A stretch of 64,000 nt of DNA from Gemmatimonadaceae bacterium (GCA_036496605.1 DASXKV010000050.1:1-64000); one strand, 5' to 3'; shown: positions 17,959 to 25,612, numbered from the stretch's first letter. Numbers and translations are program-made. Notes: generated from the sequence alone by a model not told the origin.

Positions 17959-18837
17959 TCAGGAAGCGAACGAGGACGTCGGCGACTCTATCTGCAGTCG
18001 GCTATGTCCTTCTGCGAGCCGCGCCGCAATTGAGGTAAATCTGAACTCGCGAAGCAATCGGTCGAGGCGAGCCTGAGTGCCCTTGAGTCCGCGATAGTGT
18101 CGGAGCTGGCTCAGCGGACCTACACGAACGCGTGGCTGTTCCGCGTCGAGCTCCCACGGGTGAATGTAGAACACGCCCGGAACGCCTTGGGTATCGTGCT
18201 CCCGAAAGGCGCGCTGCACAATCGAGTAAGGAAACTGGCGAAAGTATCCGCCGCCGGCGGCGGGGATGCGGAACGATCCCCATAGGCTCGTCGCGAGTGG
18301 AAACTCGATCAGGGTTCCGCTGGCACAGTGCAACAAGTGTGGAATCGGCGGAGCACCGGGCCAACCATAATTAGAGCGGCGAATCGGGAAGATGCTCGAG
18401 TCGTAGACGTATCCCTCCTCGAGCAGCACGTCGAGCGCAAACTGCGAATCAGGAGTGATCGAGAAGCTCGGCGCTCGGTAGCCTGTCACCGGGCGTCCGC
18501 AGATGTCCTCGAGGAGACTCTTCGAAGCACGGATGTCTTCGCGGAATTCCTCAGGCTCGAGTGAAGTCACTCGATAATGCCACCAACCATGTGACGCGAC
18601 TTCGTGCCCTGCCTCTGCAATGCGTCGCACGACGTGAGGATGGCGATCAGCGACCCACCCCAGTATGAAGAACGTCGCCGAGGCTCCGTGTTCGCTCAAC
18701 AACTCCAAGACAGAATCAACATTCCGAGCAACTCGGCTCGGTAGGTCTTGCCACTCGGTACGACGGATCACGCCTTCGAACGCGTGGACCTGGAAATACT
18801 CTTCGACATCAACTGTGAAGATGTGCGCCGTCGACAT
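17959..18837 (-). CDS. Polysaccharide deacetylase of the XrtA/exosortase-associated type (DUF3473)
   Basis: The 292-residue protein starts FTVDVEEYFQVHAFE, diagnostic of the CE4 subfamily that travels with EpsH/XrtA-type exopolysaccharide loci. It continues with SEHGASATFFILGWVADRHP, HEVASHGWWHYRV (metal histidines), GYRAPSFSI and the DUF3473 tail (GGYFRQFPY, YIHPWELD). The predicted role is deacetylation of the exported polymer or precursor. No exosortase gene or PEP-CTERM protein is seen in the window, so the rest of such a system would be elsewhere or absent. It lies downstream of the lasso-type cluster in the same direction, separated by about 270 bases. Confidence 0.87.
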   Translation of the reverse strand: MSTAHIFTVDVEEYFQVHAFEGVIRRTEWQDLPSRVARNVDSVLELLSEHGASATFFILGWVADRHPHVVRRIAEAGHEVASHGWWHYRVTSLEPEEFREDIRASKSLLEDICGRPVTGYRAPSFSITPDSQFALDVLLEEGYVYDSSIFPIRRSNYGWPGAPPIPHLLHCASGTLIEFPLATSLWGSFRIPAAGGGYFRQFPYSIVQRAFREHDTQGVPGVFYIHPWELDAEQPRVRVGPLSQLRHYRGLKGTQARLDRLLREFRFTSIAARLAEGHSRLQIESPTSSFAS

Positions 18838-19105
18838 GTGTAATCGGGAGTCGTGCTGCGATCACGATGGGCCTGAGGACGCCCGGCACTTTTGCACAAT
18901 GACGGCCAAGCCAGGTCGCGCGGCTTTCGATGTGCGTCGATGTGCTATCTCGATAGGCTGCAATCACTAGCGCACAGAGTCGCGAAGGGCCGGTCCCACA
19001 TCTCACATGGAGTGTTGTGGCAATCCAACAGCGAATTGGCGGACGGATACCGCGGCCTCGACACGGCCAGAAGCTGTCGGAGCGCAGAGCGCATCGGAGA
19101 TTCTC

Positions 19106-20380
19106 TTACGCGATTATCTCGGACAGGTAACGCCCCGTTCGTCGAAGCTGCAGGAGCGCGGATTCCGGTGACCCATCCTCGGCGAGACGCGTTTTCTCGT
19201 GAAAGGCAGACAAAAGCTCCAATGACACGAGCCAAGGACGAACAGCACCATGGCCGCAGCGCTCTGGCTGCATAGCCATTGTCCAAAGTGCCCGATTGAG
19301 TCGCGCTGAGGGACAGCCGGCGTCATTGCGCGCCAGTTCCCTCACGAAATGCCGCGTCAGAGAGCGTCGCACGAGTTCCGGCAAACGAGGCCGCAATTGA
19401 TGCAAGACTCCGTCTGGTACTGGTAGCGCCGATAACTCACGACCGAGCCGTAGAGTCCAGTAACAGCACGTTGAAGCACCCCAGCGCGACGCAGTCCGTG
19501 CAAAATCGGACCAGTCGAGCACTCCTTTGGTCGCGAGAGCCGCCAGATCCCGGAACGCATGCCATGCCCCCAGGTTCAGCATGTGGCCCCACGCGAAGTG
19601 AATTGCAATGTGGACGGCATGATGCGATGGGTGCATAACGAGGGCATGACCGGCACCCACCTGCACGCGACGGGCGGCACTCCATAGTTCGTCGCGTGTG
19701 AATCGAAAAGGATGGCCGGCAGCCATGAGCGCGCGATGAATCTCGAGACGCAGGCCGCTCGAGACCGCGTCCCTCAACGGCGGCAGATGATGATGCGCGT
19801 CGTAGCTCCGGTCACCCGGCAGTTCCGGATCGAGCTGCCATCCCGACTGGAGCATGATCGAGCGCGCGTCGTCAGCGCGATCGGGCGGCACGAGCAAGTC
19901 GATATCTCGCATGGGCCGCGCAGCGAAGGAGCAATAAACGGTGTACGCCAGCGCTCCGCCTTTCAGGAGTAGCGGCTCGATGCCGGCTCGGTTCAAAGCA
20001 ACGACCGACTGCTCCAGTCGCTCCTGCAGACGTCGCATGCGGAACTCGCGATCGAGCGAAAGAATCGCCACTTGGCGCTCGACGTTGACCGGAATCGTCT
20101 TGCCGGCATCGCCGGCAAGACACTTCCGGAGCGCGATGAGCGCATTTTCCTCCGACGCAAACTGGACGAGCCGGTTCCAGTCTCCTACGCTGCCGAAATC
20201 GATCGAACGGCGTGTTCCTCGGCCAGGCTGAGCGAGTCGGAAAACGAGATCCGACTCGACGTCCTCGGCTCCGGCAGGCGTCAGCTGCCCCGCGATGTCA
20301 GGGTCGTTAGCCTTGCGAATCCAAGGGAAGCGGCGGGTCATCTCGAAGGACGCGAGAGCGGATTGAGTGGGAGCGCGCAT
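19106..20380 (-). CDS. Nucleotidyltransferase-family protein of the RiPP cluster
   Basis: The 424-residue protein has the core of the NTP_transf_5-type family: LLLKGGALAYTVY followed by ARPMRDIDLLVPPDRADDA, where the Asp-x-Asp binds metal. Homologues occur in lasso-peptide clusters that also have an HPr-kinase-like enzyme. In the pseudomycoidin cluster the equivalent protein is reported to add further groups to the phosphorylated peptide, so a late tailoring step is a reasonable guess. It is the last gene of the minus-strand cluster, about 246 bases after the PqqD-like gene. ATG 20341 is an alternative start. Confidence 0.72.
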   Translation of the reverse strand: MRAPTQSALASFEMTRRFPWIRKANDPDIAGQLTPAGAEDVESDLVFRLAQPGRGTRRSIDFGSVGDWNRLVQFASEENALIALRKCLAGDAGKTIPVNVERQVAILSLDREFRMRRLQERLEQSVVALNRAGIEPLLLKGGALAYTVYCSFAARPMRDIDLLVPPDRADDARSIMLQSGWQLDPELPGDRSYDAHHHLPPLRDAVSSGLRLEIHRALMAAGHPFRFTRDELWSAARRVQVGAGHALVMHPSHHAVHIAIHFAWGHMLNLGAWHAFRDLAALATKGVLDWSDFARTASRWGASTCCYWTLRLGRELSALPVPDGVLHQLRPRLPELVRRSLTRHFVRELARNDAGCPSARLNRALWTMAMQPERCGHGAVRPWLVSLELLSAFHEKTRLAEDGSPESALLQLRRTGRYLSEIIA

Positions 20381-20454
20381 CGCGGTGCGTTGCGAGTCTG
20401 CCGGGGGGATGGCAGCAACGGTGCCGGTGGTCGGTCAGGCGTGTTGCCTTGAGC

Positions 20455-20640
20455 CTAACGGCGAATGATATCGAGAAGACGTTGCGCACTGATGAGTTGA
20501 CGACCACGTCCACCAACCCGGAGAGCAGATGGCGCAATGGAGGGCAGTTCGAACTGTGGCAACACCGCAACGCATCCAGCAGCGATCGCAACGGTCATTT
20601 CGAGAGCGCTCGCCGCACAGACCGCGTCATACAAGGTCAA
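20455..20640 (-). CDS. Possible small protein between B1 and nucleotidyltransferase
   Basis: A 61-codon frame starts at TTG 20640, overlapping the end of the PqqD-like gene. An ATG at 20598 would give 47 residues. The product is partly hydrophobic (MTVAIAAGCVAVLPQFELPS) with a basic tail ending LLDIIRR. Its stop is CGT TAG inside a copy of the dispersed octamer, a pattern also seen at three other gene ends here. No Shine-Dalgarno or homologue is recognised, so it may be a chance frame. Confidence 0.3.
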   Translation of the reverse strand: MTLYDAVCAASALEMTVAIAAGCVAVLPQFELPSIAPSALRVGGRGRQLISAQRLLDIIRR

Positions 20641-20935
20641 CCAGCTTGAGGGATATCATCTCGCCTAAGAAGGCGAGAACGGCGCTTTCGCACTCGGGCT
20701 CGTGGATGTCGCAGTATTCGGCGAGCAGCGCGTCGCGCACCTCGAGCACCGTGCACGGCGCCTGAATAGTTCTCCAGATGTTGGCTGCGACTTCATTTAG
20801 GCCATAGTACTCTCCGTCCCGCATACTCAGGAGGACAGCCTCGTCCGCCACGTTGCAGAAAACCTGCTGCGGCGACGCGCGCACCACCGTCTCGAGACCG
20901 AGACCAAGGCTCTGCATGCTGCTCACTATGCTCAT
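20627..20935 (-). CDS. PqqD-like RiPP recognition protein (lasso B1)
   Basis: The 102-residue protein has the PqqD/RRE winged-helix pattern: VRASPQQVFCNVADEAVLLSM, DGEYYGLNEVAANIWRTI, then a helical C-terminus (VRDALLAEYCDIHE). In lasso and related pathways the separate B1 protein binds the leader peptide and delivers the precursor to the B2 protease. The ATG at 20935 overlaps the stop of the kinase gene in an ATGA arrangement, which makes it the best start. An upstream in-frame start at 21013 would overlap the kinase gene by 82 bases and adds unlike sequence. This pairing of a kinase and PqqD-like protein resembles the HPr-rel-A systems described in family databases. Confidence 0.85.
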   Translation of the reverse strand: MSIVSSMQSLGLGLETVVRASPQQVFCNVADEAVLLSMRDGEYYGLNEVAANIWRTIQAPCTVLEVRDALLAEYCDIHEPECESAVLAFLGEMISLKLVDLV

Positions 20936-21927
20936 TCTACGCTGCTCCACTCGATGATCTGGCTCACAAGCGGACCCAATCGGGCGACATCTCGCACGGG
21001 ATACAGCGTCCATACTGGCACGGTTGCGGCCAACGCTGCGGAGGCAGCGAGCTGAGTGCCCGCGCCGCGAAGTCCGACGAGAGAGGGCGGCAACTTTGTC
21101 TGATGGGCCAACGCGATCGTCGCTTCACTAGGCGAAAGCAAGTTGCGACGCACGGTTGGAACGTCGGGCGCGCCCTGGACGGGTGAGAGAGCGTATATCG
21201 CGCGAAGTGGGGTCGGTTCGGCCGCCACGGCATGGCCGGCAAAGCCAGTTGCCGTGGTCTTCACGCCAGGAATGAGCGTTTCGCAGATCGCACCTAACGG
21301 CAACGCGGTCGTCATATCCGCCCAGAGGCGTACGCTCGCGACGCCAGGGCGAATGGTCGCGGGTGGACCGGCGCTCACGACAAGCAAATCGTCACCGATG
21401 AGTCGAGCGCCAGCGGCTGTCAGGGCGACCGCGAGCGTGGATTTGCCAAAGTGCTTCGGGCCGACGAACGCCACGGCCGAATCGCCAATCGCGACTGCGC
21501 TTCCGTGCAAGCACAGGAAGCCCGCAAGCTCCAGCGCAAGGGAAATTGCGGGACCGATGATGATGCTCCGCACCAACTCGGGTAACGCGTCGGCACGATA
21601 GTACCAGACGATTCTCGACCCGTCGCGAGCGATGTCGAACGTCCCGGCGTGCGAGTACACGAGTCGCAGCCCGTTGCACGAACGCCAGAGCTCATATCGC
21701 TCTTCGCGAATCTGTCGTTCACCGACTAGAACCCATTCCTCAGTGGACGGTGCGCGGTCGTCCACGACAACCGACCAGTCGGGCAACCCGCCAATCGTCG
21801 AGATCGACAGTTCGGGAAATTCGATCTCGGAGCGCAGTGTTCCGCCAAACACTGAATAGTCGCGGATGCCGGCAGGCTCGCGAATCGTGGAGGCGTCAAC
21901 TGGAGGCAAGATGGCGGCAGTCGTCAC
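20932..21927 (-). CDS. HPr-kinase-like tailoring kinase of the lasso cluster
   Basis: The 331-residue protein shows the HprK C-terminal core: LHGSAVAIGDSAVAFVGPKHFGKSTLAVAL, where GPKHFGKS is the P-loop, and GARLIGDDLLVV with the paired aspartates. It lacks the N-terminal HprK domain and is one of the HprK-related kinases found in RiPP loci. In the paeninodin family such a kinase phosphorylates the C-terminal serine of the lasso precursor. The precursor here ends in Ser50, which fits. The start is GTG 21927, three bases after the B2 stop, and the stop overlaps the B1 start, so the genes are tightly coupled. Confidence 0.85.
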   Translation of the reverse strand: MTTAAILPPVDASTIREPAGIRDYSVFGGTLRSEIEFPELSISTIGGLPDWSVVVDDRAPSTEEWVLVGERQIREERYELWRSCNGLRLVYSHAGTFDIARDGSRIVWYYRADALPELVRSIIIGPAISLALELAGFLCLHGSAVAIGDSAVAFVGPKHFGKSTLAVALTAAGARLIGDDLLVVSAGPPATIRPGVASVRLWADMTTALPLGAICETLIPGVKTTATGFAGHAVAAEPTPLRAIYALSPVQGAPDVPTVRRNLLSPSEATIALAHQTKLPPSLVGLRGAGTQLAASAALAATVPVWTLYPVRDVARLGPLVSQIIEWSSVE

Positions 21928-21930
21928 AGC

Positions 21931-22434
21931 TCAGCGGAGTTCAGCGTGTGATAGGGAGTGTACGTTCGCGTCGCTCGGAAGCTCTGGAAGACGCACGAGA
22001 GAATGAATGCCCTCCCCGCCGAGGATAGCTTTGCCGTCCCGCTCGACCCATGCATGCGCGCGCAGCGCTCCGTCAGTGGTGCGCGCGACGCCGAGGCAGA
22101 GTTGGACGTGGTCGCCAATGCAACCGAGTAGGAGCTTCGCGGCGATCGCCTGCGTGAGACAGGTCGCGCGCGGAATTCGCCGAGCGACAGCTTCGACAGC
22201 CCAAATCATCGCCGAGTCGCTCGTTATGCGCGTCGACACTCGAGAGCCAGATTGACGCCCGAGCCGGCCAACCAGGCGGACGATTACTGCCGGGGGCAGA
22301 ACCCAGAGCGCGATTCGGATGGCCGCAACCAGAGGCGCGGCAAGCATCAGTGCGCCCCACTGCCGCAACTCGAGCTGCCTTATAGTTCGCAATCGAAGCA
22401 TCGCGCTGATGTGCGATCTGTAGAGTCCCATCAC
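21931..22434 (-). CDS. Lasso peptide leader peptidase B2 (McjB C-terminal-like, transglutaminase fold)
   Basis: The 167-residue protein has a hydrophobic N-terminal half and a Cys-His-Asp protease core: RATCLTQAIAAKLLL holds the cysteine, and AHAWVERDGKAI holds the histidine and aspartate. This is the cysteine-protease part of McjB, which removes the leader from the precursor. B1 is a separate gene downstream, so the B function is split. The first codon is GTG 22434 followed at once by ATG 22431. No Shine-Dalgarno is visible. A strong hairpin lies 15 bases upstream. Confidence 0.87.
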   Translation of the reverse strand: MMGLYRSHISAMLRLRTIRQLELRQWGALMLAAPLVAAIRIALWVLPPAVIVRLVGRLGRQSGSRVSTRITSDSAMIWAVEAVARRIPRATCLTQAIAAKLLLGCIGDHVQLCLGVARTTDGALRAHAWVERDGKAILGGEGIHSLVRLPELPSDANVHSLSHAELR

Positions 22435-22448
22435 GAGGGGGGCCGCTT

Positions 22449-22485
22449 CTCACCGTTACGGCGCTGTGCGCGCCATAACGGTGAG
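22449..22485 (-). promoter_or_regulatory. 16-bp stem-loop after the precursor gene
   Basis: Arms CTCACCGTTAYGGCGC at 22449-22464 and 22470-22485 pair over 16 positions, with one U-G wobble in the minus-strand RNA, around a five-base loop. It lies between precursor stop and B2 start. There is no U-run after it, so it is more likely an mRNA-stabilising or partial-attenuation hairpin than a full terminator. Such elements often raise precursor over enzyme expression. Confidence 0.7.
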
Positions 22486-22512
22486 TGCGTTGCTATCGGT
22501 GTTCGAGGTCGG

Positions 22513-22665
22513 CTACGACGCGGAGCAGACGATTGCCTGCCCCTCGAACGTGAAGCCGTCAGACGTGCCAAAGGTCTTGTCGCAGCCTCCTTGGGTCGCT
22601 GACTCGAACGTGCCGAACCGTCGGACCTCAGGTGAGGCCCATTTTCTTTTTCCTGCTGCTGCCAT
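22513..22665 (-). CDS. Lasso-type RiPP precursor peptide (A gene), 50 residues
   Basis: The 50-residue peptide begins at ATG 22665 with a strong Shine-Dalgarno (GGAGGG, 5-6 bases upstream) and ends at TAG 22513-22515. Leader residues 9-26, WASPEVRRFGTFESATQG, match the B1 recognition pattern YxxPxLxxxGxFxxxTxG at every spacing, with Trp for Tyr and Val for Leu. By the conserved Thr(-2) rule the core starts at Gly26: GGCDKTFGTSDG, then FTFEGQAIVCSAS. Cys28 and Cys47 could form a disulfide. The acids are Asp29, Asp36 and Glu41; none is at core position 7, 8 or 9. If cleavage were before Cys28, Asp36 would be position 9 and the tail GQAIVC would resemble GYAIVC of class I siamycin-type lassos. 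The C-terminal Ser50 suits the HPr-like kinase. It lies between the cyclase and B2 genes. Confidence 0.88.
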   Translation of the reverse strand: MAAAGKRKWASPEVRRFGTFESATQGGCDKTFGTSDGFTFEGQAIVCSAS

Positions 22666-22708
22666 TGTTACCCTCCGTCAGGGGTGGATGTGACCGCAAC
22701 GCGTGCGG

Positions 22709-22735
22709 TTATTACGCGTGACGAACGGACGGCAA
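22709..22735 (-). promoter_or_regulatory. Candidate promoter for the precursor gene
   Basis: On the minus strand TTGCCG (22735-22730) is followed after 15 bases by TAATAA (22714-22709), about 44 bases before the precursor start. A separate promoter would let the precursor outrun the enzymes. The spacer is short, so this is only a candidate. Confidence 0.3.
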
Positions 22736-22810
22736 CGCGAGCCCACGGCCGCATCGTCCTCGCCCACTGACACGCGTCCTGTTGGTCCCCGAGTCGACGG
22801 CAGCGCATTC

Positions 22811-24760
22811 TCATGCGGCTTCCGGCGAAAGCGCCCCGACGTCGGAGCGCGCCCGGTGACTGCGGTCTGCGAACTGCGACAACCATTCTCCAAGCACTAT
22901 GGTGCGGAAGAGCGTCAGATCCTGCGCATTCCTGGCGTCTTGCGCGTTCGCCGCCTGATATTGGCTACGGAGCGCGCACAGCCGATCGATGCGTACGTAT
23001 GGCGCGAGTGCGGCCTCGTCGAGCATTTCAGACATACTTGCGTCGACCGCACGGAACTGTCGATGAAAATTCGGGGAGAGGTTCGACTTCGTCGTTCGCC
23101 ACTGTATGGCGGGCGGCAGAACTCCATTCATGGCTCTGCGAAAGAGCAGCCGCGGCCAACCTCCGCCGAACTTCTGCTCCTCTGGCAGACCAACACAGAA
23201 CTCGATGAGGCGCCGGTCGAAGAAGGGGTAACGCGGCTCAACGCCAAATGCCGCAGCCGATTTATCCGCGATCTCCAGTGTCAGCTGATACAGCGGCTGC
23301 GAGAGCCCCTCGACATGGGCTTCTCGCTCTGAACGAATCGCGGGGCGGGCGCGCCCTAACGAGCGCGAAAGCATTGGCCGAATACCGCGTGTCAGGGCGA
23401 GATTAGCGCGGGACAAACCAAAGCGTCGGCCGACGTTCCGCGCGGCCTCGAGCCAAGACACATAGTGTCCCTCCCTCGCCAAGTCCTCCAGGTGAGGCAG
23501 GACATAGTTATCGACGGCACGTTGCGCGGACTTGCCGTGGTGGGCGCTGAAAGCGAGAAGCTCGGCCTCGAGCGCGTCCCATTGGCGGGCACGTGCCAGC
23601 CCCGTTAGGCGGCCAAATCCATGGCCGACGGCGGAGTCCCCATCGAAGCCATCGAGAAGCACGCGAACGCCGGTCTCGCCGGCGGCTTCGTACATCCCCC
23701 AGTGCAGGTACAGATTCGGCGCGAAATATGGCTCGTCCAGATGCCAGATGATTTTGCGCAGATCGCGCAATGGGCTGATTTGGTCGCCGCGCACGAAATG
23801 CGGACGCACGCCCCCAGACTGTACGACTGAGTCGACGAATGAGCGCTCATCGATGAGACGAAGCTCTCGCTCGGGTAAAGTCGGAAAGATGACCGAGAAG
23901 GTCTGCAGTGGCGGCGCCGTGCGCGATCGGAGGTGCCGTGCCATGCACACCACCGACGAGGAGTCCAACCCACCGCTGAGCGTGGCGCCGATAGCTTTCG
24001 CGCATCGCGATCTGGCGCTTACCGCTCTTGCGAATATGTCGCGGAACGCTTCCGCAAATTCCTCGTCAGTGCGATAACGCACGTCAGCCGCGGATTCGGG
24101 ACTCCAGAACCGTCGCACGATCACGCGATCGCGCGTGACGACCATCGTGTGCGCCGCCGGCAGCCGCATGAGATCACGATACATCGTTCGCGTTCGCTCT
24201 TCGTGCCGACCGCTCATGAAGAGAGACACTTCGTCGGGATCGATTGTCGGCGTTACGTCAGCGAGAGTGAACAAGGATTTCAGCTCAGTCGCGAACGCAA
24301 ATACCCGATCGTTTCGGAAGTAGTAAAAGGGCTTGACGCCCATTGGATCGCGCGCGCAGAAGAGCGTGTCCGCGCGGCTATCCCAAATGGCGAACGCAAA
24401 GTCTCCGATGAGACGATCGACGCACTCGCAGCCCCACCGTTCGTATGCAGCGAGGATGATCTCGCTGTCGCTCGCGCGATACGACAGTGAAGGTCGGAGC
24501 GTCGAAAGCAGCTCGTCCCGATTGTCAATTCTGGCGTCGGCGACCAGAACGAATTGGCCCGGGGAGCGCACCACGGGCTGAACTTCAGTCACCGATTCGA
24601 GTGTCGTAACGAGTAATCGATGGGCGACGGCCACGTCGTTTCCAGACCACAGGCCATCTCGATCGGGTCCCCGGTGCGCGAGCGCGGCCGACATCGCTGC
24701 GATCTTGTCGCGCGCTGCCGGCTGACCATCGAGGTGGAAGATCCCGCAGATGGCGCTCAT
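22811..24760 (-). CDS. Lasso cyclase C (asparagine-synthetase-like macrolactam synthetase)
   Basis: The 649-residue protein has the class II glutaminase-like domain (CGIFHLDG, LAHRGPDRDG, LIGDFAFAIWD, CARDPMGVKPFYY) and the ATP-dependent synthetase domain with PPi-loop SGGLDSSSVVCMA, then DGFDGDSAVGHG. The N-terminus is MSAICGIF: the cysteine is at position 5, not position 2, so the N-terminal nucleophile needed for glutamine hydrolysis is missing. That is usual for lasso cyclases, which adenylate an Asp/Glu side chain and close the ring on the core's N-terminal amine. An AsnB-type amidotransferase is the alternative, but the precursor, B1 and B2 genes downstream argue against it. It is the first gene of the cluster. 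Confidence 0.87.
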   Translation of the reverse strand: MSAICGIFHLDGQPAARDKIAAMSAALAHRGPDRDGLWSGNDVAVAHRLLVTTLESVTEVQPVVRSPGQFVLVADARIDNRDELLSTLRPSLSYRASDSEIILAAYERWGCECVDRLIGDFAFAIWDSRADTLFCARDPMGVKPFYYFRNDRVFAFATELKSLFTLADVTPTIDPDEVSLFMSGRHEERTRTMYRDLMRLPAAHTMVVTRDRVIVRRFWSPESAADVRYRTDEEFAEAFRDIFARAVSARSRCAKAIGATLSGGLDSSSVVCMARHLRSRTAPPLQTFSVIFPTLPERELRLIDERSFVDSVVQSGGVRPHFVRGDQISPLRDLRKIIWHLDEPYFAPNLYLHWGMYEAAGETGVRVLLDGFDGDSAVGHGFGRLTGLARARQWDALEAELLAFSAHHGKSAQRAVDNYVLPHLEDLAREGHYVSWLEAARNVGRRFGLSRANLALTRGIRPMLSRSLGRARPAIRSEREAHVEGLSQPLYQLTLEIADKSAAAFGVEPRYPFFDRRLIEFCVGLPEEQKFGGGWPRLLFRRAMNGVLPPAIQWRTTKSNLSPNFHRQFRAVDASMSEMLDEAALAPYVRIDRLCALRSQYQAANAQDARNAQDLTLFRTIVLGEWLSQFADRSHRARSDVGALSPEAA

Positions 24761-24997
24761 GGTGGTCTTGCTCGAGGATGCTCGTTACGCATATGCCGAT
24801 GAACCGTGACTCTCGGGCCGACGCGGCGCACCGCGCGGGTGCCACGCAAGTGAGAAACCATCCAGAGTCGGATCGCTATGCGCTTTCAGGGTTTGGAGTT
24901 GGAGCAGGCGCGACGTTCCGGCCGCAAACAAATGAGGCGCGATCGCAACAGTGACTGTCGAAGCGGGGCTGCGATCGATCCTCTATACTTCGCGCGA
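24761..24997. promoter_or_regulatory. Divergent promoter region, lasso cluster / yggT
   Basis: No gene is evident in these 237 bases. For the plus strand a TATACT hexamer at 24984-24989 lies only nine bases before the yggT ATG, so, if used, the transcript would be nearly leaderless. For the minus strand no clear promoter was recognised. Confidence 0.35.
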
Positions 24998-25606
24998 ATG
25001 AACGCTCTTTTGACCGATTTCGATCTGGTCGTCCACGGTCTCCGGCTGGCGATCTTCGCGGCAGCTGTAGCCATGGGTGTGATCGCACTCGTCGATTGGC
25101 TGGTGCGGACGCGTCGAATCAGTCCGTTCAACGGCGTCGCTCGCTTTTTTCGACGAAGCGTGGATCCGCTGATGGTGCCAGTCGAGCGGATGGTCCTGCG
25201 CGCGGGCGGTCAGCCGGCGTCAGCACCCTGGTGGTCTCTAGTGACCGTGGTCCTTGGGGGGATCGTTCTCCTCTTCCTACTCGGCATCGTTCGGACGCTC
25301 CTTGGTCAGCTGGCCAGCGCGGTCGGCGATCCGCGCTTGCTGCCGGTCATGATCGTGGCCTGGGCGTTCAAGCTGGTCGAGTTGGCGCTCATCGTCAGAG
25401 TGTTGTCATCCTGGTTGCCCATCTCGCCATACTCGCGGTGGGTCCGCTGGACGTATGCTCTTACCGATTGGATGCTTGTGCCGCTGCGACGGATCATTCC
25501 GACACTCGGAATGGTGGACATCACGCCAATCGTCGCCTACCTGGTCCTCGCGTGGATCCTCGAGCCAGCGGTGATTCGCATTGTCGCCAGCGTCATGGGG
25601 CTCTGA
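24998..25606 (+). CDS. YggT-family integral membrane protein
   Basis: From ATG 24998 the protein has 202 residues with four to five hydrophobic segments. It shows the duplicated YggT motif: ISPFNGVARFFRRSVDPLMVPVERM in the first half and YSRWVRWTYALTDWMLVPLRRIIPTLGMVDITPIVAYLVL in the second. The family is widespread and linked to osmotic tolerance and cell-envelope functions in a few bacteria. The mechanism is unknown. An upstream in-frame ATG at 24878 adds 40 charged residues and is less likely. The DUF167 gene follows seven bases later, as in the common yggT-yggU arrangement. Confidence 0.85.
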   Translation: MNALLTDFDLVVHGLRLAIFAAAVAMGVIALVDWLVRTRRISPFNGVARFFRRSVDPLMVPVERMVLRAGGQPASAPWWSLVTVVLGGIVLLFLLGIVRTLLGQLASAVGDPRLLPVMIVAWAFKLVELALIVRVLSSWLPISPYSRWVRWTYALTDWMLVPLRRIIPTLGMVDITPIVAYLVLAWILEPAVIRIVASVMGL

Positions 25607-25612
25607 TCACGA

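Noticed and set aside
22811-24760. Plain asparagine synthetase AsnB
   Set aside because: The nucleophilic Cys is not at position 2, and the gene is clustered with a lasso-type precursor, B1, B2 and a tailoring kinase.
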